Notes under the pieces: model-generated
What the model saw: only the letters and a program-made list of their open reading frames with translations
Databases searched by the model: none
What the model was told of the DNA's origin: nothing
From: an uncultured Faecalibacterium sp.
GTDB lineage: Bacteria > Bacillota > Clostridia > Oscillospirales > Ruminococcaceae
Reading direction: 5' to 3'
Length of the DNA stretch: 7,337 bases
Assembly (NCBI GenBank): GCA_934561115.1
Contig: CAKTFS010000051.1
Location: 1 to 7,337, forward strand
Translations under genes and position numbers: made by a program
Part shown: positions 1-5,529 of the stretch, one piece after another
How the letters are laid out: each line of letters starts with the position of its first letter
Position numbering within the stretch: the stretch's first letter is position 1

Positions 1-339
1 ACCGCCATCGTCACCGCGCTGGTGGAGGACATCATCAACCCGCTGATCGGCCTGTTCTTCAAGGCGGATTTTTCCGACGTGGTCATCGGTCTGGGCGGCT
101 CCAGCATCAAGATCGGCGAGTTCGTCAACTCCATCATCAACTTCCTCATCGTTGCCTTTGTGCTGTTTGTTGTGATCAAGTTTGTCAACTCCCTGCACAA
201 AAAGCCCGAGGAGCCCGCCGAGCCGGAGGAGCCCACCACCAAGGTGTGCCCCTACTGCCAGAGCGAGATCTCCATCAAGGCTGTGCGTTGCCCCCACTGC
301 ACCTCCAAGCTGGAGGGCTTTCCCGAAATGAAGGCCTGA
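1..339 (+). CDS. mscL: Large-conductance mechanosensitive channel MscL, 3' part, with C-terminal zinc ribbon
   Basis: MscL is a homopentameric inner-membrane channel that opens under membrane tension to release solutes during hypo-osmotic shock. The gene is cut at the window start; the frame is open from base 1 and leaves 112 residues. The fragment begins in the conserved end of TM1 (IVTALVEDIINPLIGLFF), continues through the periplasmic loop, and has a clear TM2 (about residues 44-60, NFLIVAFVLFVVIKFVN). After a charged linker rich in KKPEEP and EEP, the usual C-terminal amphipathic helix is replaced by a treble CxxC-type zinc ribbon, CPYC near residue 83 and CPHC near residue 97. A GTG at base 22 is internal to TM1 and is not the real start. 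No terminator is visible directly after the stop; transcription may run toward the toxin locus. Family assignment is firm; the role of the zinc ribbon is unknown. Confidence 0.95.
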   Translation, partial: TAIVTALVEDIINPLIGLFFKADFSDVVIGLGGSSIKIGEFVNSIINFLIVAFVLFVVIKFVNSLHKKPEEPAEPEEPTTKVCPYCQSEISIKAVRCPHCTSKLEGFPEMKA

Positions 340-350
340 AGTATTCAGCA

Positions 351-378
351 TTGACAATTGGCGCAGATGCGCTATAAT
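351..378 (+). promoter_or_regulatory. Consensus sigma-A promoter of the antisense RNA
   Basis: TTGACA at 351-356 and TATAAT at 373-378 are both perfect, with a 16-base spacer. The spacer contains a small inverted repeat, GCGC-agat-GCGC (361-372). No open reading frame with a ribosome binding site follows before the toxin's 3' end, so the product is most likely a non-coding RNA starting near 385. Confidence 0.85.
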
Positions 379-380
379 AG

Positions 381-430
381 AAATAGAAAAGGCGCTGGTC
401 GGCAAACGGCTACCCGTTACCGGCGATCGC
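381..430 (-). terminator. Possible distal terminator of the toxin mRNA
   Basis: Read on the minus strand, AACGG/CCGTT-type pairing (405-409 with 414-418) and CGG/CCG pairing (400-402 with 420-422) form a hairpin. It is followed after a short gap by a T-rich stretch, CCTTTTCTATTTC (complement of 380-392). If used, the toxin mRNA would overlap the whole antisense RNA. The distance between stem and T tract makes this weak. Confidence 0.3.
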
Positions 431-502
431 TTGTTCCCTTTGAGTAAGAAAGCAAGTGACCGTTCGCTTGGGGAAGCAGAAGGCGGTTACTTGCTTTTCT
501 TG
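385..502 (+). ncRNA. Predicted antisense RNA antitoxin (RatA/RNAII-like)
   Basis: This is inferred to be a cis-encoded RNA of about 115 bases that starts about 7 bases after the perfect TATAAT and ends at the hairpin at 448-498. It overlaps the last codons and the 3' untranslated part of the toxin gene on the other strand. In type I systems such as txpA/ratA and fst/RNAII, such an RNA base-pairs with the toxin mRNA and blocks translation or triggers RNase III cleavage. It contains two stem-loops (around 400-422 and 448-498), the second with an inner GCTT/AAGC stem over a GGGG loop, a possible kissing site. No coding potential with a ribosome binding site is seen. Both transcript ends are estimates. 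Confidence 0.6.
448..502. terminator. Shared hairpin at the convergence of toxin mRNA and antisense RNA
   Basis: Bases 448-462 pair with 484-498 over 15 positions, two of them G-U in plus-strand RNA. The plus strand continues with a T-rich tail (495-505), giving an intrinsic terminator for the antisense RNA. On the minus strand the stem lies at and after the toxin stop codon (487-489) and is followed by a weaker TTTCTTACTC tail, so it may work in both directions. Convergent transcripts sharing one hairpin are a hallmark of Gram-positive type I toxin-antitoxin loci. Confidence 0.65.
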
Positions 503-630
503 TTGTCATCGTTTGATTTGTCATGAGAAATCTTCCACGCGATGTCAAATGTAGTGTTTACTACATCAACGATCAACGCTGCCACTGTCGCCAACAAAGT
601 CAGCAACAGCATCACTTCCGACAAGGTCAT
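487..630 (-). CDS. Small holin-like membrane toxin (type I TA)
   Basis: A 47-residue peptide. Residues 1-6 (MTLSEV) are followed by one hydrophobic helix (about 7-25, rich in L, A and V), then a polar, lysine- and aspartate-rich tail ending KKSK. This is the layout of the putative holin-like toxin and TxpA/Fst-like families, which insert into the cytoplasmic membrane and depolarise it when over-produced. The ATG follows an exceptionally strong ribosome binding site, AAGGGGGGAG, 5 bases upstream. A consensus promoter on the opposite strand aims an RNA into its 3' end, the stop codon lies inside the shared hairpin, and a long structured leader precedes the gene. These fit tight post-transcriptional control. 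The family call rests on size, helix-plus-charged-tail pattern and locus architecture. The peptide could instead be another small membrane protein, but the antisense arrangement argues against that. Confidence 0.75.
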   Translation of the reverse strand: MTLSEVMLLLTLLATVAALIVDVVNTTFDIAWKISHDKSNDDNKKSK

Positions 631-637
631 GCAACTC

Positions 638-669
638 CCCCCTTCCTCGTAATGCTACAAGTAAGGGGA
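638..669 (-). promoter_or_regulatory. Hairpin sequestering the toxin ribosome binding site
   Basis: In minus-strand RNA, UCCCCUU (complement of 663-669) pairs with AAGGGGG (complement of 638-644), which is the core of the Shine-Dalgarno sequence. After one A-G mismatch the stem continues with five more pairs (657-661 with 646-650), closing on a 6-base loop at 651-656. The toxin start is 8 bases downstream. SD-blocking leader stems are known in type I toxin mRNAs. A possible 17-codon ORF on the same strand (ATG at 706-708) ends with a TAG at 655-657, at the top of this hairpin. Confidence 0.6.
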
Positions 670-781
670 TGACTTCAAAATAAGCCTGCCCCTCGGCATT
701 CCGTTCATTCCATGGGTCTCCGTGGAACAAACTCCTGTCGGTAAGAGCAGCCGCCTGCGTTTTCGACACAGCACCTTTTCA

Positions 782-795
782 CCGCCTTGCGGCGG
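782..795 (-). promoter_or_regulatory. 5'-terminal GCAA-loop hairpin of the toxin mRNA leader
   Basis: CCGCC-gcaa-GGCGG on the minus strand forms a 5-bp GC stem with a GNRA tetraloop. It begins about one base after the start expected from the promoter at 803-831. A hairpin right at the 5' end usually protects an mRNA from decay, which fits a stable toxin message. Confidence 0.45.
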
Positions 796-802
796 CAAAC
801 CC

Positions 803-831
803 ATTGTAACACATTTTTCTTCGCATTACAA
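803..831 (-). promoter_or_regulatory. Probable promoter of the toxin mRNA
   Basis: On the minus strand TTGTAA (complement of 826-831) and TACAAT (complement of 803-808) are separated by exactly 17 bases. Transcription would start near 796 and give a leader of about 165 bases before the toxin ATG. The -35 directly follows the T tract of the alkaline phosphatase terminator, so the toxin is insulated from upstream reading. Confidence 0.6.
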
Positions 832-832
832 C

Positions 833-883
833 AAAACCCTCCCTGTCGGGCGCAGTCTTTGCGCTTGCGGCAGGGAGGGTTTT
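833..883 (-). terminator. Intrinsic terminator of the alkaline phosphatase gene
   Basis: Bases 833-845 and 871-883 are perfectly complementary over 13 positions (AAAACCCTCCCTG and its complement). An inner stem GCGCA/TGCGC (850-854 with 860-864) extends the hairpin. On the minus strand the stem ends in TTTTGTTGT. It lies about 75 bases after the phosphatase stop. Because the A tract pairs with the T tract it might also act weakly on the plus strand. Confidence 0.8.
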
Positions 884-959
884 GCACATTTTGCGGTTTG
901 GCTGTGGAAAAGTGGAGTGGGGAGTGAGGTGGGAAGATCAGGGGTTCTACCTTACTGGC

Positions 960-2507
960 TTACTGGACCTTGGTCAGCTCAGCCAGCTTGTGGTAGATCT
1001 CGGTGTTGTCGTATACGCCGCCGAACTTCTCGGCGCCGACACCCATGGCGTACACGTTGACCATAGCACCGGTGTGGGCGTAGGTGGTGTGGTCCATACC
1101 GGACTTGTGGTTGATGGTGTGGCAGACAGCCATGCTGAAGGGAATGTAGGTGCCGTACAGCTCGTAGTCCTGCTGGCTCATCTTGCTCTGGCTGGAGGAG
1201 CCCACCTGCAGGGTGCGCTCGTAGGCCTTGCGCAGGTTTTCCACCTCGTAGTCGGTCAGCAGCAGCTTGCCTGCGCTGGCGGCAGCGGGGTCGGTGGGCA
1301 GGGTCAGACCAAAGACGTTCTTCACATCCTGCATGGCAGTCTCGAAGGGGGTCTTGTTGGCAATGTAGCCCTGCACATAGGTGGAATCGAACTTTGCGTA
1401 GGACATCTTCTGGTGAGCCAGATTGGTCAGGAAGGTGTCGTAGTTGGTGGTCTTGTAGCCGATGGCCATGCCGCCGGTCTCGTGGTCGGCGGTTACGAGG
1501 ATCAGCGTCTCGTTGGGGTGCTCGTTATAGAAGTCCACAGCCGCCTGCACCGCGTTGCTCATCTCCAGCACATCGTGGATGGAGGCAGCGGCATCGTTGG
1601 CGTGGCAGGCCCAGTCGATCTTGCCGGACTCGGTCATCATGAAGAAGCCCTTTTTGTTGTTCAGCAGCTCGATGCCCTTCTTGACGTAGTCGGTCAGCTG
1701 CCACTCGCCGTTGGCAGCGTCCATGGCGTAGTTCATGGCCTTGCCGTCGCCCAGATTCTCGGCGATGATCAGGGTCTTGCCTGCACCGGCGGTCAGGGCA
1801 GCTGCACCGGCCTGGGTAGTGACCACGTTGTAACCGGCGTTGGCAGCCACGGTATGGTTGTCGGGGCCGGTACCGTCGCCGTTCACCTTCTGGAACTCGC
1901 CGCCGGCAAAGTACTCAAAGCCGGAGTTTGCCAGCTCCACGCCGATCTGGTAGTAGTTCTTGCGGGTCTTCTGGTGGGCATAGAAGGCAGCAGGGGTGGC
2001 GTGGTCGATGTTCACGGTGGAGATGACGCCCACCTTATAGCCCTTCTGGGCGTGCAGCTTTTCGGCGATGGTCTCGTAGGGCACATCGCGGGTCCAGGGG
2101 CACATATTGATGACGCCGCTCTCGGTCTTGTGGCCGGTAGCGATGGAGGTGGCGGTGGAAGCGGAGTCCGGGCAGAAGGAGGTGCTGTCGTAGGTGGTCA
2201 CGCTGCCCACCTGCGGGAAGCTGGTAAAGCTCAGGTCAGCCTCGGTCACAGCGCCGTTGTTGTCCACGGTGCCCTTGTAGAAGCGTGCAGACTGGATCTG
2301 GGCAGTGCCCATGCCGTCGCCGATGAACAGGAAAACGTACTTGGGCTTTTTGAACACGTCCAGCAGACCGTTCTCTTCGTCTGCTGCGGCAGAAGCATCT
2401 GCCTCGGCGGCGTGAGCGGCTACGGGGGCAGCCGACAGCATGCCCACTGCCGATGCAACGGCACCAGCCTTCAGGAAGCTGCGGCGGGAAATTTTCGCAT
2501 TCTTCAT
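960..2507 (-). CDS. phoA: Secreted PhoA-family alkaline phosphatase with Tat signal peptide
   Basis: A 515-residue metal-dependent phosphomonoesterase that frees phosphate outside the membrane. It opens with a twin-arginine motif, SRRSFLK (residues 7-13), then a hydrophobic stretch and a likely cleavage after AHA (about 33), so export of the folded enzyme by Tat is expected. Active-site residues align with E. coli PhoA: D64 (D51), nucleophile S115 in PDSAS (S102), T171 (T155), R182 (R166), E293, D298 and H302 (E322, D327, H331, spacing conserved), D341-H342 (D369-H370) and H478 (H412). Positions 153 and 328 of E. coli are His (H169) and Trp (W299) here, a variant known from other bacterial enzymes such as TAB5. 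The frame stays open 84 codons further upstream, but ATG at 2507 is chosen for the Tat signal and the GAGAGGAT site before it. The N-extension reads as intergenic sequence. It is divergent from the HAD phosphatase gene. Confidence 0.93.
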   Translation of the reverse strand: MKNAKISRRSFLKAGAVASAVGMLSAAPVAAHAAEADASAAADEENGLLDVFKKPKYVFLFIGDGMGTAQIQSARFYKGTVDNNGAVTEADLSFTSFPQVGSVTTYDSTSFCPDSASTATSIATGHKTESGVINMCPWTRDVPYETIAEKLHAQKGYKVGVISTVNIDHATPAAFYAHQKTRKNYYQIGVELANSGFEYFAGGEFQKVNGDGTGPDNHTVAANAGYNVVTTQAGAAALTAGAGKTLIIAENLGDGKAMNYAMDAANGEWQLTDYVKKGIELLNNKKGFFMMTESGKIDWACHANDAAASIHDVLEMSNAVQAAVDFYNEHPNETLILVTADHETGGMAIGYKTTNYDTFLTNLAHQKMSYAKFDSTYVQGYIANKTPFETAMQDVKNVFGLTLPTDPAAASAGKLLLTDYEVENLRKAYERTLQVGSSSQSKMSQQDYELYGTYIPFSMAVCHTINHKSGMDHTTYAHTGAMVNVYAMGVGAEKFGGVYDNTEIYHKLAELTKVQ

Positions 2508-2574
2508 AACAGATATCCTCTCTTTTTTCAGCCCGGCTTGGGGCGGTTCTACTATTTCTTGTGGGAACACCTGT

Positions 2575-2580
2575 ATTGTA
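2575..2580 (-). promoter_or_regulatory. -10 element of the alkaline phosphatase promoter, no good -35
   Basis: TACAAT on the minus strand lies 67 bases before the phosphatase ATG. The region 17 bases upstream (TTTCGC) does not resemble TTGACA. A good -10 without a -35 is typical of promoters that need an activator, here plausibly PhoP. Confidence 0.5.
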
Positions 2581-2612
2581 GCGCACCGCCCGCAGCGGCG
2601 AAACCAGCCCCG

Positions 2613-2693
2613 TGTAACACTTAGGTAAACCTTTGGCGCACAGAAGGGCGGCGGTGTAAAATCCGGGCAAAGCAGGTAAAATCTGCCTGTAAC
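2613..2693 (-). promoter_or_regulatory. Cluster of PhoP-box-like repeats
   Basis: Five minus-strand hexamers resemble the Gram-positive PhoP box TT(A/C/T)ACA: GTTACA (2613-2618), TTTACC (2624-2629), TTTACA (2655-2660), TTTACC (2675-2680) and GTTACA (2688-2693). The two proximal copies start 11 bases apart, the canonical one-turn spacing. The others follow at 31, 20 and 13 bases. They lie upstream of a phosphatase promoter lacking a -35, which supports activation under phosphate limitation. No binding evidence exists, and short motifs can occur by chance. Confidence 0.4.
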
Positions 2694-2737
2694 GCCCGCC
2701 GAAGGGTCACTTTTTGCACCGAACCGCCCCGCAAGGG

Positions 2738-2767
2738 TTGCAAGCAGGGGGCTTTTCATTGTACAAT
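2738..2767 (+). promoter_or_regulatory. Promoter of the HAD phosphatase/exonuclease operon
   Basis: TTGCAA (2738-2743) and TACAAT (2762-2767) are separated by 18 bases on the plus strand, about 50 bases before the first gene's start codon. It faces away from the alkaline phosphatase promoter. Confidence 0.6.
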
Positions 2768-2816
2768 AGAGAGAGCAAGCTGAGATACACTTCTATAACG
2801 AGAGGATCTTTTTAAT

Positions 2817-3638
2817 ATGTCTGATATCAAAGTGCTGGCGCTGGATCTGGATGGCACCCTGACCAACGACCAGAAGCTCGTCACCCCGCGCACCCGCGCC
2901 GCGCTGGACGCCGCCATTGAAAAAGGCGTCACCGTCGTGCTGGCGTCCGGCCGGCCCACCGCCGGCATCCAGCCGCTGGCTGAGGAGCTGGGTCTGGACA
3001 AAAAGGGCGGCTGCATCCTGTCCTACAACGGCGGCAAGATCGTGGACTGCCGCACCGGCGAAACGCTGGTGGAAAAGACGCTGGACCCCGCCCTTGTGCC
3101 TGAGCTGTGCGCCTTTGCCGCCGCGCAGGATATTGCCATCCTGACCTATAACCACGAGGGCATCGTCTGTGAGCGGGACAAGGACGAGTGGGCCAACAAG
3201 GAGTGCTTCACCACCAAGCTGCCCATGATCCATGTGGACGATCTGGCGTCCTATGTGAACTACCCCGTGTGCAAGATGCTTATCACGCTGGACCCCGCCC
3301 GCCGGGACGCAGTGTGCGCCGCTGGGCAGCAGCAGTTTGCGGGCCGCGCCGACCTGTACCCCTCCAGCCCCTTCTTTATTGAAGCGGTGCCTCTGGGTGT
3401 GGCCAAGGACGGCAGTCTGGCAGAGCTTCTGCGCCGCATGGGGCTGACCCGCGAGAACCTGATGGCCTGCGGCGACGGCCTGAACGACCGCTCCATGATC
3501 GCCTACGCCGGGGTGGGTGTCGCCATGCAGAACGCCGAGCAGCCGGTGAAGGACTGCGCCGACTATGTGACCACCGCCGATAACAACCACGACGGCGTGG
3601 CCGAGGCCGTGGAGAAGTTTATTTTACGAGAGGACTAA
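2817..3638 (+). CDS. Cof-type HAD-IIB family phosphatase
   Basis: A 273-residue cytoplasmic phosphohydrolase of the haloacid dehalogenase superfamily with the C2B cap of the Cof/YidA group. Members usually act on small phosphorylated metabolites such as sugar phosphates or nucleotides; the substrate cannot be read from sequence. All four HAD motifs are present: DLDGT (nucleophile D10, acid/base D12), S44 in LASGR, K197 in VAKDGS, and GDGLND (D220, D224) for magnesium. Length is normal for the family. The lysine motif reads KDGS rather than the usual KG(S/T), a small local deviation. The ATG follows AGAGGA with 10 bases between. It is first in a pair with the exonuclease, 7 bases apart. It diverges from an alkaline phosphatase, so both may respond to phosphate supply (inference). 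Confidence 0.92.
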   Translation: MSDIKVLALDLDGTLTNDQKLVTPRTRAALDAAIEKGVTVVLASGRPTAGIQPLAEELGLDKKGGCILSYNGGKIVDCRTGETLVEKTLDPALVPELCAFAAAQDIAILTYNHEGIVCERDKDEWANKECFTTKLPMIHVDDLASYVNYPVCKMLITLDPARRDAVCAAGQQQFAGRADLYPSSPFFIEAVPLGVAKDGSLAELLRRMGLTRENLMACGDGLNDRSMIAYAGVGVAMQNAEQPVKDCADYVTTADNNHDGVAEAVEKFILRED

Positions 3639-3645
3639 CAAAGCA

Positions 3646-4638
3646 ATGCCGCGTAACTTGGTTTTATTTGATCTGGAATGGAACATCGGCTACCAGCCGT
3701 ATACCTTTAACTACCATGGGGTGCAGCAGACCCTGCGGGGCGAGATCGTGGAGATCGGCGCCGTAAAGATCGACGAGGACGCCAACGTGCTGGACACCTT
3801 TTCCATCCATCTGCGCCCCCGCATCTTCCGTAAATTGCAGCACCATATCGCCAAGGTGACCGGCCTGACGCAGGCAGATCTGGACAAGGGCGAGCCCATC
3901 GTGCAGGGACTGCGCCGCTTTATGCAGTGGTGCGGCCCGGATGCCGAGTTTGCCGAGTGGGGTCTGGACGATGTGCCGGTGCTCAAGCAGAACCTGTTCC
4001 TGTGCAATCTGGACGAGTCCAAGCCCACCGTGTGGTACGACCTGCAGCAGGTCTTTCTGCGGGAGCATCCCCGCAAGGAGGGCGAGGGCATGACGCTGGA
4101 AAGCGTGGTCACCCGCATGGGCATCCCCATGGAGCGCCCCTTCCACGATGCGCTTTCCGATACACTGTACACTGCTGATGTCTGCCGCCTGCTGGATCTG
4201 CGCGCCGGGCTTGCCGCCTACCCCACCGAGGACGAGGCCCTGCGCCAGAGCCTGTGCCAGACCCCCGGCGACTACCGGGACTTTACGGTGTTCCACGGCT
4301 ATGTGGAGCAGTACGCATGGCGGGCTGACCCCAAGATCAGCCAGATGCCCTGCCCGGAGTGCGGCACCACCCTGCAGCCGGACGAGCTCTGGCTGAAAAA
4401 GGGCAGCAACAGCTGGTACACCCTGTGCCAGTGCCCCAGCTGCACCGGCAGCGGCAACGCCGCCGGGCAGGGCGTGTTCCAACGGTACAAGCTGTCCCGC
4501 CGGGACGGCCTGCACTGGAGCTTTGCCCGCTGCGCCCAGATGCCGGACGCCGAAAGCCTTGCCCGCTGGGAAAAGCTGCGCACCGCCCAGCTGGAGCGGA
4601 TGCGCGCCAAGGCCGAAAAGCAGGCTGCGGAAAAGTAA
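3646..4638 (+). CDS. DEDDh 3'-5' exonuclease with C-terminal zinc ribbon
   Basis: A 330-residue protein. Residues 1-185 form an RNase T/DnaQ-like exonuclease domain that removes nucleotides from 3' ends with two metal ions. ExoI is FDLEWN (D9, E11), ExoII is WGLDDVPVL (D108/D109), and ExoIII is FHDALSD (H167, D172), which gives the DEDDh subclass. The N-terminal arrangement resembles KapD/ERI1-type exonucleases, which act on RNA or DNA ends. The true substrate is not known. Residues 235-266 hold CPEC and CxCPSC, a zinc-ribbon-like module, followed by a basic, alanine-rich helical tail (about 305-330) that may bind nucleic acid. The start codon follows AGAGGA located in the last codons of the HAD gene, so the two genes are probably cotranscribed and translationally linked. 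No obvious terminator follows. Confidence 0.85.
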   Translation: MPRNLVLFDLEWNIGYQPYTFNYHGVQQTLRGEIVEIGAVKIDEDANVLDTFSIHLRPRIFRKLQHHIAKVTGLTQADLDKGEPIVQGLRRFMQWCGPDAEFAEWGLDDVPVLKQNLFLCNLDESKPTVWYDLQQVFLREHPRKEGEGMTLESVVTRMGIPMERPFHDALSDTLYTADVCRLLDLRAGLAAYPTEDEALRQSLCQTPGDYRDFTVFHGYVEQYAWRADPKISQMPCPECGTTLQPDELWLKKGSNSWYTLCQCPSCTGSGNAAGQGVFQRYKLSRRDGLHWSFARCAQMPDAESLARWEKLRTAQLERMRAKAEKQAAEK

Positions 4639-4711
4639 ATGAAGGAAAATCCCCTTCCGTTTCGTAGTATAGATAGCAGAGCACAGAACGTGTCGAAAAA
4701 TGCACACTCTG

Positions 4712-4743
4712 TTCACGGCTCTGTCATAGAGAATGGATATACT
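4712..4743 (+). promoter_or_regulatory. Weak candidate promoter for the DedA-family gene
   Basis: TTCACG (4712-4717) and TATACT (4738-4743) are 20 bases apart, which is longer than ideal. A CATAAT at 4747-4752 is an alternative -10. The 170-base gap between the exonuclease and DedA genes holds no other clear promoter, so the gene may also be read from upstream. Confidence 0.3.
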
Positions 4744-4752
4744 AAGCATAAT

Positions 4753-4786
4753 GCAGCCTGCCCGGGAACGCCCCGGCACCGGCTGC
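4753..4786 (+). other. GC-rich stem-loop in the DedA-family leader
   Basis: GCAGCC (4753-4758) pairs with GGCTGC (4781-4786), and inside it CCGGG pairs with CCCGG over a 5-base AACGC loop. No T tract follows on either strand, so it is not a standard terminator. It sits just upstream of the ribosome binding site and may affect mRNA stability or translation. Confidence 0.4.
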
Positions 4787-4808
4787 ACAGAAAGGGATCG
4801 GACACAGG

Positions 4809-5411
4809 ATGCAAACCACACTGATGGGCTGGATACACCAGCTTGGAACACTGGAATACTGGGAAGCGCTGCTGGCGGGCTTTGAGGGGCTTGGCCCCCT
4901 TGTGCCCATTCTGCTGGCGATGGTGGAGTCCTTTTTTCCGCCGCTGCCGCTTATCGCCATTGTGGCGCTGAACGTGGCCGCACACGGCGGTTTGCTGGGC
5001 TTTTTGTACAGCTGGGCAGGCGTGGCGCTGGGCGGCACCATCATGTTTTTGTTCTGGCGGCGGCTCATCAAGCGCTTTTTCTGGAAGGTAGCCAGCCGCT
5101 CCCCCAAGCTGGAAAAGGCACAGCAGTGGGTGAACCGCTTCGACACCTCTTCCCTGTTCATGCTGTCGCTGCTGCCCTTCACCCCCACCTCCTTCATGCA
5201 CTTTGCCTTCGGGATGTCGGACTTTGACGAAACGCGCTATCTGCGCACCGTTCTTTTGGGCAAGGGACTGATGGTAGCCATGATGGCCGTCTTTGGGCAG
5301 TCGCTGGTCAGCTCCCTGAAGAACCCGGTCTACCTTGTGCTCGCTGTCCTGCTGTGGGGCGGGATGTACTGGGTAAGCAAAAGGTTCTGCCGGAAGCATC
5401 ATCTGGAATAA
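4809..5411 (+). CDS. DedA/VTT-domain (TVP38/TMEM64-like) membrane protein
   Basis: A 200-residue polytopic inner-membrane protein of the DedA/VTT superfamily, whose members are linked to lipid (undecaprenyl phosphate or phospholipid) translocation and membrane homeostasis. Hydrophobic segments lie at about 28-58, 60-83, 115-135, 147-170 and 174-190. The signature E-x3-P-x2-P is present as ESFFPPLP (E40, P44, P47), in a re-entrant-loop-like stretch. The second signature is SLLPFTPTSFMHFAFG (120-135); the arginines often seen at its start in DedA proteins are absent. The tail is short and basic (KRFCRKHHLE). The ribosome binding site, AAAGGG about 12 bases upstream of the ATG, is weak; a second ATG at codon 6 is a possible alternative start. 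The gene ends at a strong terminator. Specific substrate is unknown. Confidence 0.8.
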   Translation: MQTTLMGWIHQLGTLEYWEALLAGFEGLGPLVPILLAMVESFFPPLPLIAIVALNVAAHGGLLGFLYSWAGVALGGTIMFLFWRRLIKRFFWKVASRSPKLEKAQQWVNRFDTSSLFMLSLLPFTPTSFMHFAFGMSDFDETRYLRTVLLGKGLMVAMMAVFGQSLVSSLKNPVYLVLAVLLWGGMYWVSKRFCRKHHLE

Positions 5412-5426
5412 AACGATACTGTTCGG

Positions 5427-5466
5427 GACAGCGGAGCACCTGCGGGTGCGCCGCTGTCTCTTTTTT
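5427..5466 (+). terminator. Intrinsic terminator after the DedA-family gene
   Basis: GACAGCGG (5427-5434) pairs with CCGCTGTC (5451-5458), with an inner GCACC/GGTGC stem (5436-5440 with 5445-5449), followed directly by TCTTTTTT. It starts 16 bases after the stop codon. Confidence 0.92.
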
Positions 5467-5467
5467 A

Positions 5468-5510
5468 CAAAAAAATACCATGGCGGACAGCCCGCAGACT
5501 GCCCGCCATG
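5468..5510 (-). terminator. Intrinsic terminator of the DUF3592/trigger-factor-like operon
   Basis: CATGGCGG (5479-5486) pairs with CCGCCATG (5503-5510). On the minus strand the stem is followed by GTATTTTTTTGT. It lies 20 bases past the stop codon. Together with the plus-strand terminator next to it, it separates two convergent units. Confidence 0.88.
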
Positions 5511-5529
5511 ACATGAGATCCATCCTTTT

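Noticed and set aside
566..769. 67-codon minus-strand frame (GTG start) overlapping the toxin start
   Set aside because: Not called as a gene: it has no ribosome binding site and its distal half is the toxin read in another frame. It is kept only as a possible leader ORF in the findings.
882..2624. 580-codon plus-strand open frame opposite the alkaline phosphatase gene
   Set aside because: It is a mirror frame produced by the GC-rich codon use of the real gene; its translation is low-complexity (V, G, H, L rich), with no domain and no ribosome binding site.
2508..2759. 84-codon N-terminal extension of the alkaline phosphatase frame
   Set aside because: The Tat signal must be N-terminal, a good ribosome binding site precedes the inner ATG, and the extension overlaps the promoter and box region.
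3664..4851. 395-codon minus-strand open frame opposite the exonuclease gene
   Set aside because: The translation is an antisense shadow (A, G, L, Q, H rich) without motifs, while the plus-strand gene has full catalytic motifs.
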